The notes under the pieces are model-generated. The model did not search any database. It had not been told where the DNA came from and saw nothing but the letters and a program-made list of their open reading frames with translations. 64,000 nucleotides of DNA from Sphingobacterium corticibacterium (lineage in GTDB: Bacteria > Bacteroidota > Bacteroidia > Sphingobacteriales > Sphingobacteriaceae): assembly GCF_004208525.1 (NCBI RefSeq), contig NZ_SGIT01000001.1:744001-808000 (forward strand), written 5' to 3'. A program made the translations under genes and the position numbers. Positions 46,115 to 55,448 of the stretch are shown here, in pieces. Positions within the stretch are counted from its first letter, which is position 1; each line of letters starts with the position of its first letter.

Positions 46115-47077
46115 TCAAAGCTTTTCGAGTGCTAACGACAGTGATTTCAAATCTTGTTTCATTAAAGTGATATGAGATTCGAGCTGATCGTACATATCAG
46201 CCCGATTGGCCAGTTGTTCGGTTGTATATTTACCACCGTTCCCAAAATATATTTGCTCGATGGATGCATTTTCTTCCTCCGAAATCTGCCCAAAGTTTTT
46301 CCATTTGTCAATGATTTGCATTCTAACTGACGGCGTCTCGTTCGTGGGGTCATTATAATTGAGATAGTACCATACAGACGGTGGGAAGTTAGAAGAAACT
46401 TTTTTTCCCTTCCAAACTTCCCGAAGCGCGTTTCGTTCATGATAGAAGTCAATCTTTCGATTGTTGAAGAGCATTATTAGACCTAACGAGGCTTCGGTAA
46501 TACCAGTCGCAATTCCGACCGTATTGCTTGCCGTTTCGTTTTTTATAACACCACCTGTCGTAATAGCACCCGCTGCACCTACTACAATGGCCGCTACCGT
46601 AAGTTTAGATTCTAGTTCACTCTCTCCACCTTTTAAATAATTGGCGACTTGGCTGGTTCGTTCTTCTTCACAATCCATTTCCGAAGCTATTGCAGAGACT
46701 TCAAGAGAAGCCATATTAATTTTATGATCGATGCGTTGTTTTAATTCCAGGAGGCTAATTCGTTTTTCAAGATCTGCGGGATTATTATCATTTTTTAAAC
46801 GAACATAAGACGTGAGATCGGTTAAAATACCAATCGCATTAGCCATATTTAAATTTTCATAGCTTAAATAAGTAGATAAGGTCTTATCGATAGGGAGTGT
46901 ATGAAGAGGTTGTGGCATATCATCCTCCGTATAATCGTAGATATTTTGTTGGTTGCAATTACTAACTACCGTTTGTTGCTGTATATGTGCGTCTTTTACA
47001 ACACTGCATGCTATGAAAGTCGATAATATGAAAACCACAAATAACCATGGGGTGAGAGATTTTATACGCATATCCAT
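46115..47077 (-). CDS. Hypothetical lipoprotein with central glycine-rich hydrophobic segment
   Basis: A 320-residue product with a lipoprotein signal (FILSTFIAC). Residues 90-150 are helical and charged; a glycine/alanine-rich hydrophobic stretch (VAAIVVGAAGAITTGGVIK, near residue 185, and GIATGITEASLGLIMLF) may insert in or cross a membrane; the C-terminal third is helical and ends in a Leu/Ser-rich segment. I do not recognise the family. It is convergent with the SulP gene and separated from fabH by 43 bases on the same strand. Confidence 0.65.
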   Translation of the reverse strand: MDMRIKSLTPWLFVVFILSTFIACSVVKDAHIQQQTVVSNCNQQNIYDYTEDDMPQPLHTLPIDKTLSTYLSYENLNMANAIGILTDLTSYVRLKNDNNPADLEKRISLLELKQRIDHKINMASLEVSAIASEMDCEEERTSQVANYLKGGESELESKLTVAAIVVGAAGAITTGGVIKNETASNTVGIATGITEASLGLIMLFNNRKIDFYHERNALREVWKGKKVSSNFPPSVWYYLNYNDPTNETPSVRMQIIDKWKNFGQISEEENASIEQIYFGNGGKYTTEQLANRADMYDQLESHITLMKQDLKSLSLALEKL

Positions 47078-47120
47078 GAAAACTAAAGCCTGGAATGAAT
47101 ATAAGTATATATTTTGATAT

Positions 47121-48119
47121 CTATATCATCCATCGTAACAAGCTGGCGCCCCAAGAGAACCCCGCGCCGAATGCGGTCAACATCAATAGATCACCTTTTT
47201 GTATCAGCTTAATATTTTCCCAGATACATAAGGGAATGGTTGCTGCAATCGTATTACCACGATACTCAATATTGGTCAGTGTTTTGTCCTCTTGGATATT
47301 AATCTCCTTACCGACAGCATCGATAATACGTTTATTAGCTTGATGTGGCACTAACCAGTCTATATGCTCTATACCCAGTTGGTTGCGTTGCAGTACGCTT
47401 TTGCATGCATTGCTCATGGACTGTACAGCCTGTTTAAATACGACTTTTCCGTCTTGTCGCAAATACCTACGTTCATCACTAAATATATCATCATGGGTAG
47501 GGTGTAGAGAGCCGCCGCCTTCAATATTTAAGAACTCACGTCCGTCGCCGTTACTTTGCATAAAGGCATCAATGATACCTGCTTCTGCGGACGGTTCTAA
47601 CCAGATTACGCCAGCCCCGTCACCAAAAAGAATATTGGTAGAACGGTCATGGATATTGACAAATGCACTGATATTGTCCGCTCCGACAACGAGTACATTT
47701 TTGTATCGCTCCGTTTCTACTAACGACGCCCCCATATCCAATGCATATAGAAATCCCGAACAAGCAGCATTCATATCAAAAGCCCACACATTTTTTAAGT
47801 TTAGTTTTTGTGCTATAATATTTGCTGTTGCAGGCATCAGCATGTCTGGTGTTGAAGTGGCGACAATGATAGCATCTATTGCAGAAATATCTTTATCGTA
47901 GCGTGTGCACAAATCCCGGATAGCCATAACGGCCATATCCGAGGTGGCCAATCCCTGTTCTAAAATACGACGCTCTTTAATTCCGGTACGTTTTACGATC
48001 CATTCGTCCGACGTATCGCATACCTGTTCTAAATCAAAGTTAGTTCGTCGTCCTTGTGGAAGGTAGCCACCGATAGCAGTGATCGCAGCATAAGGTCGGG
48101 ATGAATAAATATTTTGCAT
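47121..48119 (-). CDS. fabH: Beta-ketoacyl-ACP synthase III
   Basis: FabH condenses acetyl- or branched acyl-CoA with malonyl-ACP to start fatty-acid chains. The 332 residues carry the Cys120-His-Asn triad: NAACSGFLYALDMG, WLVPHQANKRIIDAVG and EYRGNTIAATIPL. The IKERRI and TGIKERR region and DMLMPATAN follow family consensus. It is not next to plsX or other fab genes. A TACCTTTG promoter box lies 29 bases upstream. Many Bacteroidota have several FabH paralogues; this could be a housekeeping or a specialised one. Confidence 0.94.
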   Translation of the reverse strand: MQNIYSSRPYAAITAIGGYLPQGRRTNFDLEQVCDTSDEWIVKRTGIKERRILEQGLATSDMAVMAIRDLCTRYDKDISAIDAIIVATSTPDMLMPATANIIAQKLNLKNVWAFDMNAACSGFLYALDMGASLVETERYKNVLVVGADNISAFVNIHDRSTNILFGDGAGVIWLEPSAEAGIIDAFMQSNGDGREFLNIEGGGSLHPTHDDIFSDERRYLRQDGKVVFKQAVQSMSNACKSVLQRNQLGIEHIDWLVPHQANKRIIDAVGKEINIQEDKTLTNIEYRGNTIAATIPLCIWENIKLIQKGDLLMLTAFGAGFSWGASLLRWMI

Positions 48120-48148
48120 AAATTTGGTTTCTCAAAATAAAAACAGGG

Positions 48149-48156
48149 CAAAGGTA
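48149..48156 (-). promoter_or_regulatory. fabH promoter -7 element
   Basis: TACCTTTG on the minus strand, exact consensus, 29 bases before the ATG. Confidence 0.6.
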
Positions 48157-48304
48157 CGGAATTTTATGATTAGTTTGGAGTCAAGCGCGCCGGAAGATAA
48201 TGCATTTTTCGTAAGTTAAGCGTAAAAAAATAGAAACAATTTGGCTAGTTGTTTGTACTATTATGTAAGGAATAATACATAACTCTACAAAATGGAAAGC
48301 GCGC

Positions 48305-49699
48305 ATGAAAGACACGCAGAACCTGAAAACCACTATTGAAAACATAACGGAGGCCAACAGTAATGGTGCCGCTAATCCCCATAAATCAACCCACCCCAAA
48401 CAAGTTTTAAGTGTAATTGATGCTATTGTTGTTATCGTCGGCATTGTTGTCGGAGCCGGTATTTTCCGAACTCCATCTATTGTTGCAGCAAATACAGGAA
48501 GCTCGGAATTATTTTTTGGCGTATGGGTTTTAGGAGGTGTAATATCATTAATCGGCGCGATGTGTTATGCCGAGTTGAGCACGGCTTTCCCCAATACCGG
48601 TGGTGATTATCATTTTTTGCATCGTGCTTTCGGTCGGCGTTTTGCTTTTCTATTTGCTTGGGCAAGGATGAGTATTATCCAAACAGGTTCCATCGCATTG
48701 TTGGCTTTTATCGTAGGCGACTATATGAGTGAATTGTATAGCTTAGGCACATTTTCTTCGTCTATTTATGCCGCAATAGTGGTTATTGGGCTAACACTTG
48801 TCAATATTATCGGGGTACATGTTGGTACAGGAGCACAAAAGCTGTTGGTCAGCCTGCAGTTTATCGGATTGTTCGTCTTAATTGTTGCCGGTCTTTTTTT
48901 TGCGCCCGAAAGTAGCGCCAGCACAACTGTTGCTCCCGTAAGTTCAGGTATAACAGCAGCAATAGGTGGAGCGATGGTAATGGTACTATTAACATTTGGC
49001 GGATGGAATGAGGCAGGATATATATCCTCCGAGATGCGCGGCGGTAGTAAAAAGATGGCACTGGTAATGATCGCCAGCATTCTTATTATTACGGTGATCT
49101 ATCTGTTGATAAATATGGCTTATCTCCATGTTTTGGGTATTGATGGACTAGCTTCTTCGGAAGCAGTTGGTGTAGAAACCATGCGTGTTGTTATGGGAGA
49201 CACGGGTGTGTTTTTTATAGGCTTATTGGTTATTCTGGCAGCATTGACGTCTACCAATGCAACCATCTTTACGGGGGCACGCACCAATCATGCGTTAGGG
49301 CGGGATTTTTCTGTTTTTTCTTTCATGCGCACCTGGAAATCCAAAACTTCCACGCCAGTTAATGCACTTGTGACACAGGGTGTAATAGCCATCTTTTTGA
49401 TCATTGTAGGCTCTTTTGCCCGTAGTGGATTTGAATCTATGGTAGATTTTACGGCACCGATTTTCTGGTTTTTTATTTTATGTACAGGGGTGTCGCTGTT
49501 TGTCTTACGCTATAAAGAGCCTCATGCCCCCCGTCCGTTCAAAGTGCCACTATACCCGGTGCTTCCGATTATATTTTGTTTGACCTCCATTTACTTGCTC
49601 TATTCCAGCTTAATGTTTGCCGGAAGAGGAGCTTGGCTTGGAGTAGGCGTGTTGCTGTTAGGTACTGTTTTTTTCTTTTTCATACCAAAATCGAAATAA
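48305..49699 (+). CDS. APC family amino acid permease
   Basis: A 464-residue permease with a hydrophilic N-terminal lead of about 40 residues and 12 TM helices. The APC substrate-site glycines are in IVGIVVGAGIFRTPSIVA (TM1) and the second half has GGWNEAGYISSEMRGG (TM6). It imports or exchanges an amino acid; which one is unknown. A 7-bp inverted repeat (TTATGTA / TACATAA) lies at 48261-48282, just before the start. It is transcribed alone. Confidence 0.9.
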   Translation: MKDTQNLKTTIENITEANSNGAANPHKSTHPKQVLSVIDAIVVIVGIVVGAGIFRTPSIVAANTGSSELFFGVWVLGGVISLIGAMCYAELSTAFPNTGGDYHFLHRAFGRRFAFLFAWARMSIIQTGSIALLAFIVGDYMSELYSLGTFSSSIYAAIVVIGLTLVNIIGVHVGTGAQKLLVSLQFIGLFVLIVAGLFFAPESSASTTVAPVSSGITAAIGGAMVMVLLTFGGWNEAGYISSEMRGGSKKMALVMIASILIITVIYLLINMAYLHVLGIDGLASSEAVGVETMRVVMGDTGVFFIGLLVILAALTSTNATIFTGARTNHALGRDFSVFSFMRTWKSKTSTPVNALVTQGVIAIFLIIVGSFARSGFESMVDFTAPIFWFFILCTGVSLFVLRYKEPHAPRPFKVPLYPVLPIIFCLTSIYLLYSSLMFAGRGAWLGVGVLLLGTVFFFFIPKSK

Positions 49700-49739
49700 T
49701 AGATAAAATATATTTTTTGACCCTTTAAATTAAAACAAG

Positions 49740-50267
49740 ATGAATGCATTGAAAAATTATTTACTAGTTCTTTGCTTATTAGTAGGCTTTCAGGTATTTG
49801 CACAAACACCTAATCTAGACGTGCCTTATGTACCTACAAAACAACCAGTCGTAGATGCCATGTTGGATTTGGCAGGTGTGAAAGCAGGGGATGTTCATTA
49901 TGACTTAGGTTGTGGTGATGGACGTATTGCGATTTCTGCTGCTAAACGTGGTGCTATCTCTACGGGTGTAGACATTGATCCACAACGTATCAGAGAAGCA
50001 AATGAAAATGCAAAAGAAGCAGGTGTAACTGATAAAGTAACTTTTGTACAGGGAAATCTGTTTGATTTTGACTTTAGCAAGGCAGATGTATTGACGCTTT
50101 ATTTACTCCCGGAGGTCAATTTAAAATTGCGATCCAAAATTTTAAAAGAATTGAAGCCGGGAACGCGCGTGGTATCGCATGCGTTTGATATGGGCGATTG
50201 GGAAGCCGAAAAAACCATCACGGTAGATGGAAGTACGATATTTTTATGGACGGTTCCTAATCGTTAA
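49740..50267 (+). CDS. Class I SAM-dependent methyltransferase with signal peptide
   Basis: A 175-residue protein whose first 22 residues look like a signal peptide (LVLCLLVGFQVFAQ). The rest is a compact methyltransferase core: AMLDLAGVKAGDVHYDLGCGDGRIAISAA (SAM motif I), GVDIDPQRI (acidic motif II), FVQGNLFDFDF and a YLLPE segment at motif IV. It resembles the family of small periplasm-predicted methyltransferases. SAM is not known in the periplasm, so either the leader is an anchor or the enzyme has another role. Confidence 0.82.
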   Translation: MNALKNYLLVLCLLVGFQVFAQTPNLDVPYVPTKQPVVDAMLDLAGVKAGDVHYDLGCGDGRIAISAAKRGAISTGVDIDPQRIREANENAKEAGVTDKVTFVQGNLFDFDFSKADVLTLYLLPEVNLKLRSKILKELKPGTRVVSHAFDMGDWEAEKTITVDGSTIFLWTVPNR

Positions 50268-50506
50268 TAACTTTTTATGTTAAGAGAGGGGTCATGCAAT
50301 TGTATTATCCCTCCATTAACTCCTTAATGCCAAATGAAAAATTTTGATAACGGTAGAAATATCATTTTTGTAGTACCCCATTCTATCAAAACTATTCTCG
50401 ATGCGGGAAATGTGCGGGGTAGAGGGACGCATCAAATTTTAAAGCGGCGACTTTTATGAATTCGTGTTTATTTTGGTATTCATGAGCTTCCTCTGGTCGG
50501 TTTTTG

Positions 50507-50533
50507 TTTCTTTTTTTGAGAGAAAAAAAGAAA
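50507..50533 (-). terminator. A/T inverted repeat after metQ
   Basis: An 11-bp perfect inverted repeat (TTTCTTTTTTT / AAAAAAAGAAA, five-base loop) lies six bases beyond the metQ stop. It has no GC stem, so it may be a weak terminator only. The rest of the 271-base gap 50268-50538 shows no gene. Confidence 0.35.
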
Positions 50534-50538
50534 AGAAA

Positions 50539-51348
50539 TTACCACCCTTTTATAGCCCCGCCTTTAAATACCTTTTCCGCTACAGCCTCTACTTCTTCTG
50601 ATTGATAAGCTTTTGCAAAACTTAATACTTTTTCATTCTCCTTATTATCTTCCCGACTCACGATGATATTTACATAGGGAGACTTCTCGTTTTCGATAAA
50701 AATTCCATCATTTTTTGCAATGAGGCCGTGGCTCGCAGCAAAATTGTTATTAATCACTGCTACAGCGACTTTATCGTCATCCAATGTGCGCGGCAGTTGC
50801 GGAGCTTCCAGTTCCAAGATCTTTAGATTTAATTTGTTTTCCGTAATATCTTGTAAATTAGGTAGTAATCCTACGTTATCTTTAAGCTGAATCAACCCGA
50901 CTTCCTGCATGAGCAAAAGTGCTCTGCCCAAGTTGGTGGGATCATTCGGGATAACTACCGTAGCCCCGGGTTTGAGTTCACTTATGTTTTTTATTTTCTT
51001 AGAATAACCTGCCATAGGGTAAACAAACGTATTTCCAACAATGGCTAATTTATAGCCGCGACTTGCCATTTGATTATCTAAATACGGAGTGGTTTGGAAG
51101 ACGTTTACATCAATGTCACCCTGATGTAGCGCTTCATTCGGCATAACGTAATCGTTAAAAGAAACCAGTTCGACTTCTAAATTATATTTTTCTTTTGCAA
51201 CTTTTTTGGCTTCTTCTGCCAAACTGTATTCAGGACCCGCTTGTACACCGACACGAAGGATATCAGCAGAACGGTTAGCCCCGCCACAGGATAAAAGGGT
51301 AGCTATAATAATAGCCGAACTAAATAAAGATTTAATCATCTTGTGCAT
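50539..51348 (-). CDS. metQ: Methionine ABC transporter substrate-binding lipoprotein
   Basis: A NlpA/MetQ family binding protein of 269 residues with a lipobox (ATLLSC) and the conserved ligand-loop sequences VELVSFNDYVMPNEALHQGDIDVNVFQTTPYLDNQ, GYSKKIKNISELKPGATVVIPNDPTNLGRALLLMQ and AVINNNFAASHGL. It captures methionine (D/L) and delivers it to MetI. Last gene of metNIQ. Confidence 0.94.
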   Translation of the reverse strand: MHKMIKSLFSSAIIIATLLSCGGANRSADILRVGVQAGPEYSLAEEAKKVAKEKYNLEVELVSFNDYVMPNEALHQGDIDVNVFQTTPYLDNQMASRGYKLAIVGNTFVYPMAGYSKKIKNISELKPGATVVIPNDPTNLGRALLLMQEVGLIQLKDNVGLLPNLQDITENKLNLKILELEAPQLPRTLDDDKVAVAVINNNFAASHGLIAKNDGIFIENEKSPYVNIIVSREDNKENEKVLSFAKAYQSEEVEAVAEKVFKGGAIKGW

Positions 51349-51382
51349 ATCTTATCACTTATAATTCATCATTCATAACGCT

Positions 51383-52039
51383 TCACTTCCTATGATCCAC
51401 GTATTTCGATAGTCGATCGCCGATAAACTGTATACCAAATACAATGCCGATCAACAATACCAACACCACATTCATAATGAATGCATCATAACCTACATAA
51501 CCATACTGATAACCAATATGTCCTAAACCTCCAGCACCTACGGCACCACCCATAGCAGAATATCCCACTAGCGTGATAAGGGTAAGGGAAGTACTGTTGA
51601 TTATTGCAGGAAGAGCTTCAGGAATCAGCACTTTGCGTACAATCTGCATTGTTGTCGCCCCCATCGAGCGCGCTGCTTCAATGATGCCATAAGGGATTTC
51701 TAGTAGACAGTTCTCTATCAGTCGTGCTACAAATGGTGCAGCACCGATGCTTAGCGGTACTATAGCGGCATTCATACCAATCGATGTACCTACTAAAGCA
51801 CGTGTGAAGGGGATCATCCATACGATGAGAATGATGAAAGGAATCGAACGGAAAATGTTGACGAAAAATGCAATCGTAGTATTTAACGACTTGTTGGCGA
51901 GTAATTGTCGCTCCCGTGTTAAAAATAATAATATGCCTAGTGGAAGCCCAAGTAGAAAACTGAAGAATCCGGCAGAAAATGTCATGGCGATCGTTTCCCA
52001 AGTGCCTTTTGCTAATAACCAAAATGTTGCTTCTGACAT
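51383..52039 (-). CDS. metI: Methionine ABC transporter permease
   Basis: A 218-residue membrane protein with five TM helices. It has the EAA loop typical of MetI (IEAARSMGATTMQIVRKVLIPEALPAI) and the family pattern FVNIFRSIPFIILIVWMIPF. It forms the channel for methionine import with MetN. It starts 11 bases after metN ends. Confidence 0.94.
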   Translation of the reverse strand: MSEATFWLLAKGTWETIAMTFSAGFFSFLLGLPLGILLFLTRERQLLANKSLNTTIAFFVNIFRSIPFIILIVWMIPFTRALVGTSIGMNAAIVPLSIGAAPFVARLIENCLLEIPYGIIEAARSMGATTMQIVRKVLIPEALPAIINSTSLTLITLVGYSAMGGAVGAGGLGHIGYQYGYVGYDAFIMNVVLVLLIGIVFGIQFIGDRLSKYVDHRK

Positions 52040-52050
52040 AACTGTTCTTG

Positions 52051-52797
52051 TTAATCAATTGTCCATGCTGGATTCAGCAATTCCTGTGTAATAGATGATT
52101 TCGGATATTTAAATAATTCGTTCATCTCATTTTCTTCAACGAGCTGGCCCTGAGAGATAACAGCTGCCCGTTTACAGATGGCGCGCACAACTTCCATCTG
52201 ATGGGTGATCAAAACGATGGTGATGCCCAGTTCGCGGTTTATACGTCTCAAAAGCGAAAGGATGGCCCGGGTTGTTTGTGGATCTAGCGCACTGGTCGCT
52301 TCATCGCAAAGCAGAATCTCCGGGTCAGAAGCCAATGCTCGGGCAATCGCTACACGCTGTTTTTGTCCGCCAGATAATGCAGCAGGATATTCGTCTCGTT
52401 TTTCTGATAAATCTACCATATGGAGCAGGCTACTTACTTTTTTCTTTATTTCTGCTTTAGGCATTCCTGTTAGTTCTAGCGGAAAAGCAATGTTGTCAAA
52501 AACCGTGCGAGAAGAAAGTAAGTTAAAATGTTGGAAAATCATCCCTATTTTCCGTCGAAGAGGAATTAATTCTTGCTCCGAAAGCGACACAATATTCTGC
52601 CCCGACAAGAATATGTTTCCCGAAGTGGGACGTTCCAAGAGGTTAATGGTACGCACAAGCGTACTCTTACCTGAACCGGAATAACCGATAATACCGAAAA
52701 TATCCCCTTTATGGATATGGAGCGTAATATTTAGGAGCGCCTGAATCTCCTTTTTTTTCTTATAGAATATTTTGCTGACTTGCTCTAGCTTAATCAT
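52051..52797 (-). CDS. metN: Methionine ABC transporter ATP-binding protein, lacking the NIL regulatory domain
   Basis: An ABC ATPase of 248 residues powering methionine uptake: Walker A GYSGSGKST, Q-loop, signature LSGGQKQR, Walker B ILLCDEATSALD and H-loop THQ. Typical MetN is about 340 residues and ends in an ACT-like NIL domain that binds methionine and shuts transport; here the protein ends after the ATPase (TQELLNPAWTID) and metI follows at once, so that domain is absent. The start MIKLEQVSKIF is chosen since an upstream frame extension would cross the terminator and promoter. Confidence 0.88.
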   Translation of the reverse strand: MIKLEQVSKIFYKKKKEIQALLNITLHIHKGDIFGIIGYSGSGKSTLVRTINLLERPTSGNIFLSGQNIVSLSEQELIPLRRKIGMIFQHFNLLSSRTVFDNIAFPLELTGMPKAEIKKKVSSLLHMVDLSEKRDEYPAALSGGQKQRVAIARALASDPEILLCDEATSALDPQTTRAILSLLRRINRELGITIVLITHQMEVVRAICKRAAVISQGQLVEENEMNELFKYPKSSITQELLNPAWTID

Positions 52798-52808
52798 ATA
52801 ATCTAGTG

Positions 52809-52816
52809 CAAAGATA
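52809..52816 (-). promoter_or_regulatory. metNIQ promoter -7 element
   Basis: TATCTTTG on the minus strand, exact consensus, 11 bases before the metN ATG. The T-rich stretch of the upstream terminator occupies the -33 region. Confidence 0.6.
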
Positions 52817-52834
52817 GTATTTGTTCCGCTTTTT

Positions 52835-52869
52835 AAAAAAAATATCGGTATACCTGTTTGATATACCGA
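52835..52869 (-). terminator. Intrinsic terminator upstream of metN
   Basis: On the minus strand an 8-bp perfect stem (TCGGTATA / TATACCGA, nine-base loop) is followed by T8. It lies between the barrel-protein gene and the metN promoter. Confidence 0.8.
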
Positions 52870-52886
52870 CATCTCGATGATATTCT

Positions 52887-52953
52887 AAGGTTAGGAAGTT
52901 ATAAAGTTAAGGAGTGAGAAAGAGACTTCCTTAACTTTATAACCTTCTAACTT
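52887..52953 (-). repeat. Long imperfect inverted repeat before the metN terminator
   Basis: Arms of about 29 bases (52887-52915, containing AAGTTATAAAGTTAAGGA, and 52925-52953) pair almost throughout with a short GA-rich loop. It lies 20 bases after the stop of the outer-membrane barrel gene, so both structures may belong to its 3' end. Confidence 0.6.
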
Positions 52954-52974
52954 CTTAATTACCCTGTTCTATAT

Positions 52975-53475
52975 CTATTTTAATGTAAATTTAAATCCCA
53001 ACGTAAAGCGTGCCGGCTCAAAATTGCTGTTGTGTGTAAGGTTCCACCACGGTTTCCAATCGAAGTGGAAAGCCAATGGCGCAGACGGAATTTTAAACTC
53101 TAAACCAGCAGCAGGACGTAAAGCAAAAAAGGTGCGATCACCATCTCTATTATCATACCACCAGCGTCCACCGTCGACGAAGGCAAGCTGGGGACCTACG
53201 CCTACGTACCAATTTAATCCATTGGTTCCAGCTATAGCCTGATTGTAAGAATAATCAACCCCTAATACCGTAACATCGTCCCCGAATAGTACTTGGGCAT
53301 TTCCAGCATTTGCACCGTCAAAAAAATGCTTTATTTGCGGGCCCACCAATGTAGGGCCGTCTCCGACGTCAATCCCCAACCCTAAGGCTGTTCGATAACG
53401 GGCTTGCGCATTTGCCTCTTGTGCGCCGATAGCGACGAACGAAGCTGCCAATAATGATAAAAATACTTTTTTCAT
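52975..53475 (-). CDS. Small outer membrane beta-barrel protein (hypothetical)
   Basis: A 166-residue exported protein (signal peptide ending ANAQ) made of alternating hydrophobic/hydrophilic strands such as RYRTALGLGIDVG, TVLGVDYSYNQAI, LNWYVGVGPQLAFVDGG and FTLGFKFTLK, ending on a basic residue after an aromatic-rich strand. Such features fit an eight-stranded barrel. Function unknown, no partner visible. Its own stop is followed by two stacked hairpins. Confidence 0.72.
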   Translation of the reverse strand: MKKVFLSLLAASFVAIGAQEANAQARYRTALGLGIDVGDGPTLVGPQIKHFFDGANAGNAQVLFGDDVTVLGVDYSYNQAIAGTNGLNWYVGVGPQLAFVDGGRWWYDNRDGDRTFFALRPAAGLEFKIPSAPLAFHFDWKPWWNLTHNSNFEPARFTLGFKFTLK

Positions 53476-53653
53476 GATATACTTCTCTAATATAATTTCA
53501 AAACTTACCGATTATCGATAAGTTGGTTTTTTTAAATTACATCAATGCAAATAGTTTGCCAAACTATCAAAATGATACAAGAATGCATATTAACAAAGCA
53601 AGTGTAAGCCTATTGTCAAAGCGTTCTATTGTCGATATAAAAAAATGATAATT

Positions 53654-55191
<1,538 letters not shown>

Positions 55192-55289
55192 AGATCAGAT
55201 AAATTCCTTATAGTACTTGGATTTACATGCAGTAATTGTTAAATTGCTTTCAATCGATCAATAATTGTAATATTTAAATACAAAAAGCT

Positions 55290-55409
55290 ATGGGTAAAGG
55301 AGATAAAAAAACACGTAGAGGAAAAATTATCATGGGATCGTATGGAAAGAAAAGACCTAGAAAACATCCCAAATTGAAAGTGGAGGATAAAAAAGAAGAA
55401 GCTGTCTAA
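55290..55409 (+). CDS. 30S ribosomal protein bTHX
   Basis: A 39-residue basic protein, MGKGDKKTRRGKIIMGSYGK followed by KRPRKHPKLKVED and a charged tail. The GKGDxKTxRGKIxxGSYGKxRP pattern is that of Thx, the small peptide bound in the 30S head of Thermus and present in Bacteroidota. It lies 98 bases after guaB and has no obvious Shine-Dalgarno. Its last codons are part of the terminator stem, so message end and protein end coincide. Confidence 0.9.
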   Translation: MGKGDKKTRRGKIIMGSYGKKRPRKHPKLKVEDKKEEAV

Positions 55410-55428
55410 CTAGACAGCTTCTTCTTTT
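55391..55428 (+). terminator. Terminator overlapping the end of the THX gene
   Basis: An 18-bp perfect inverted repeat (arms 55391-55408 and 55411-55428, core AGCTGTCTA / TAGACAGCT) whose 3' arm ends in TTCTTCTTTT. The 5' arm contains the last six codons of the THX gene including part of the stop. As it is symmetric it could also serve the convergent permease gene. Confidence 0.75.
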
Positions 55429-55448
55429 ATAAGGATAAAGGAAAGAGG

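Noticed and set aside
48261-48282. Operator-like inverted repeat TTATGTA / TACATAA before the first amino-acid permease
   Set aside because: Short, AT-rich and expected by chance in such DNA; noted in the gene entry only.
50268-50538. Possible degraded gene between the exported methyltransferase and metQ
   Set aside because: No frame of useful length or recognisable motif was found; only an A/T inverted repeat near metQ.
52798-52974. SAM riboswitch upstream of metNIQ
   Set aside because: The two hairpins do not show the conserved cores of known SAM riboswitch classes as far as can be judged by eye.
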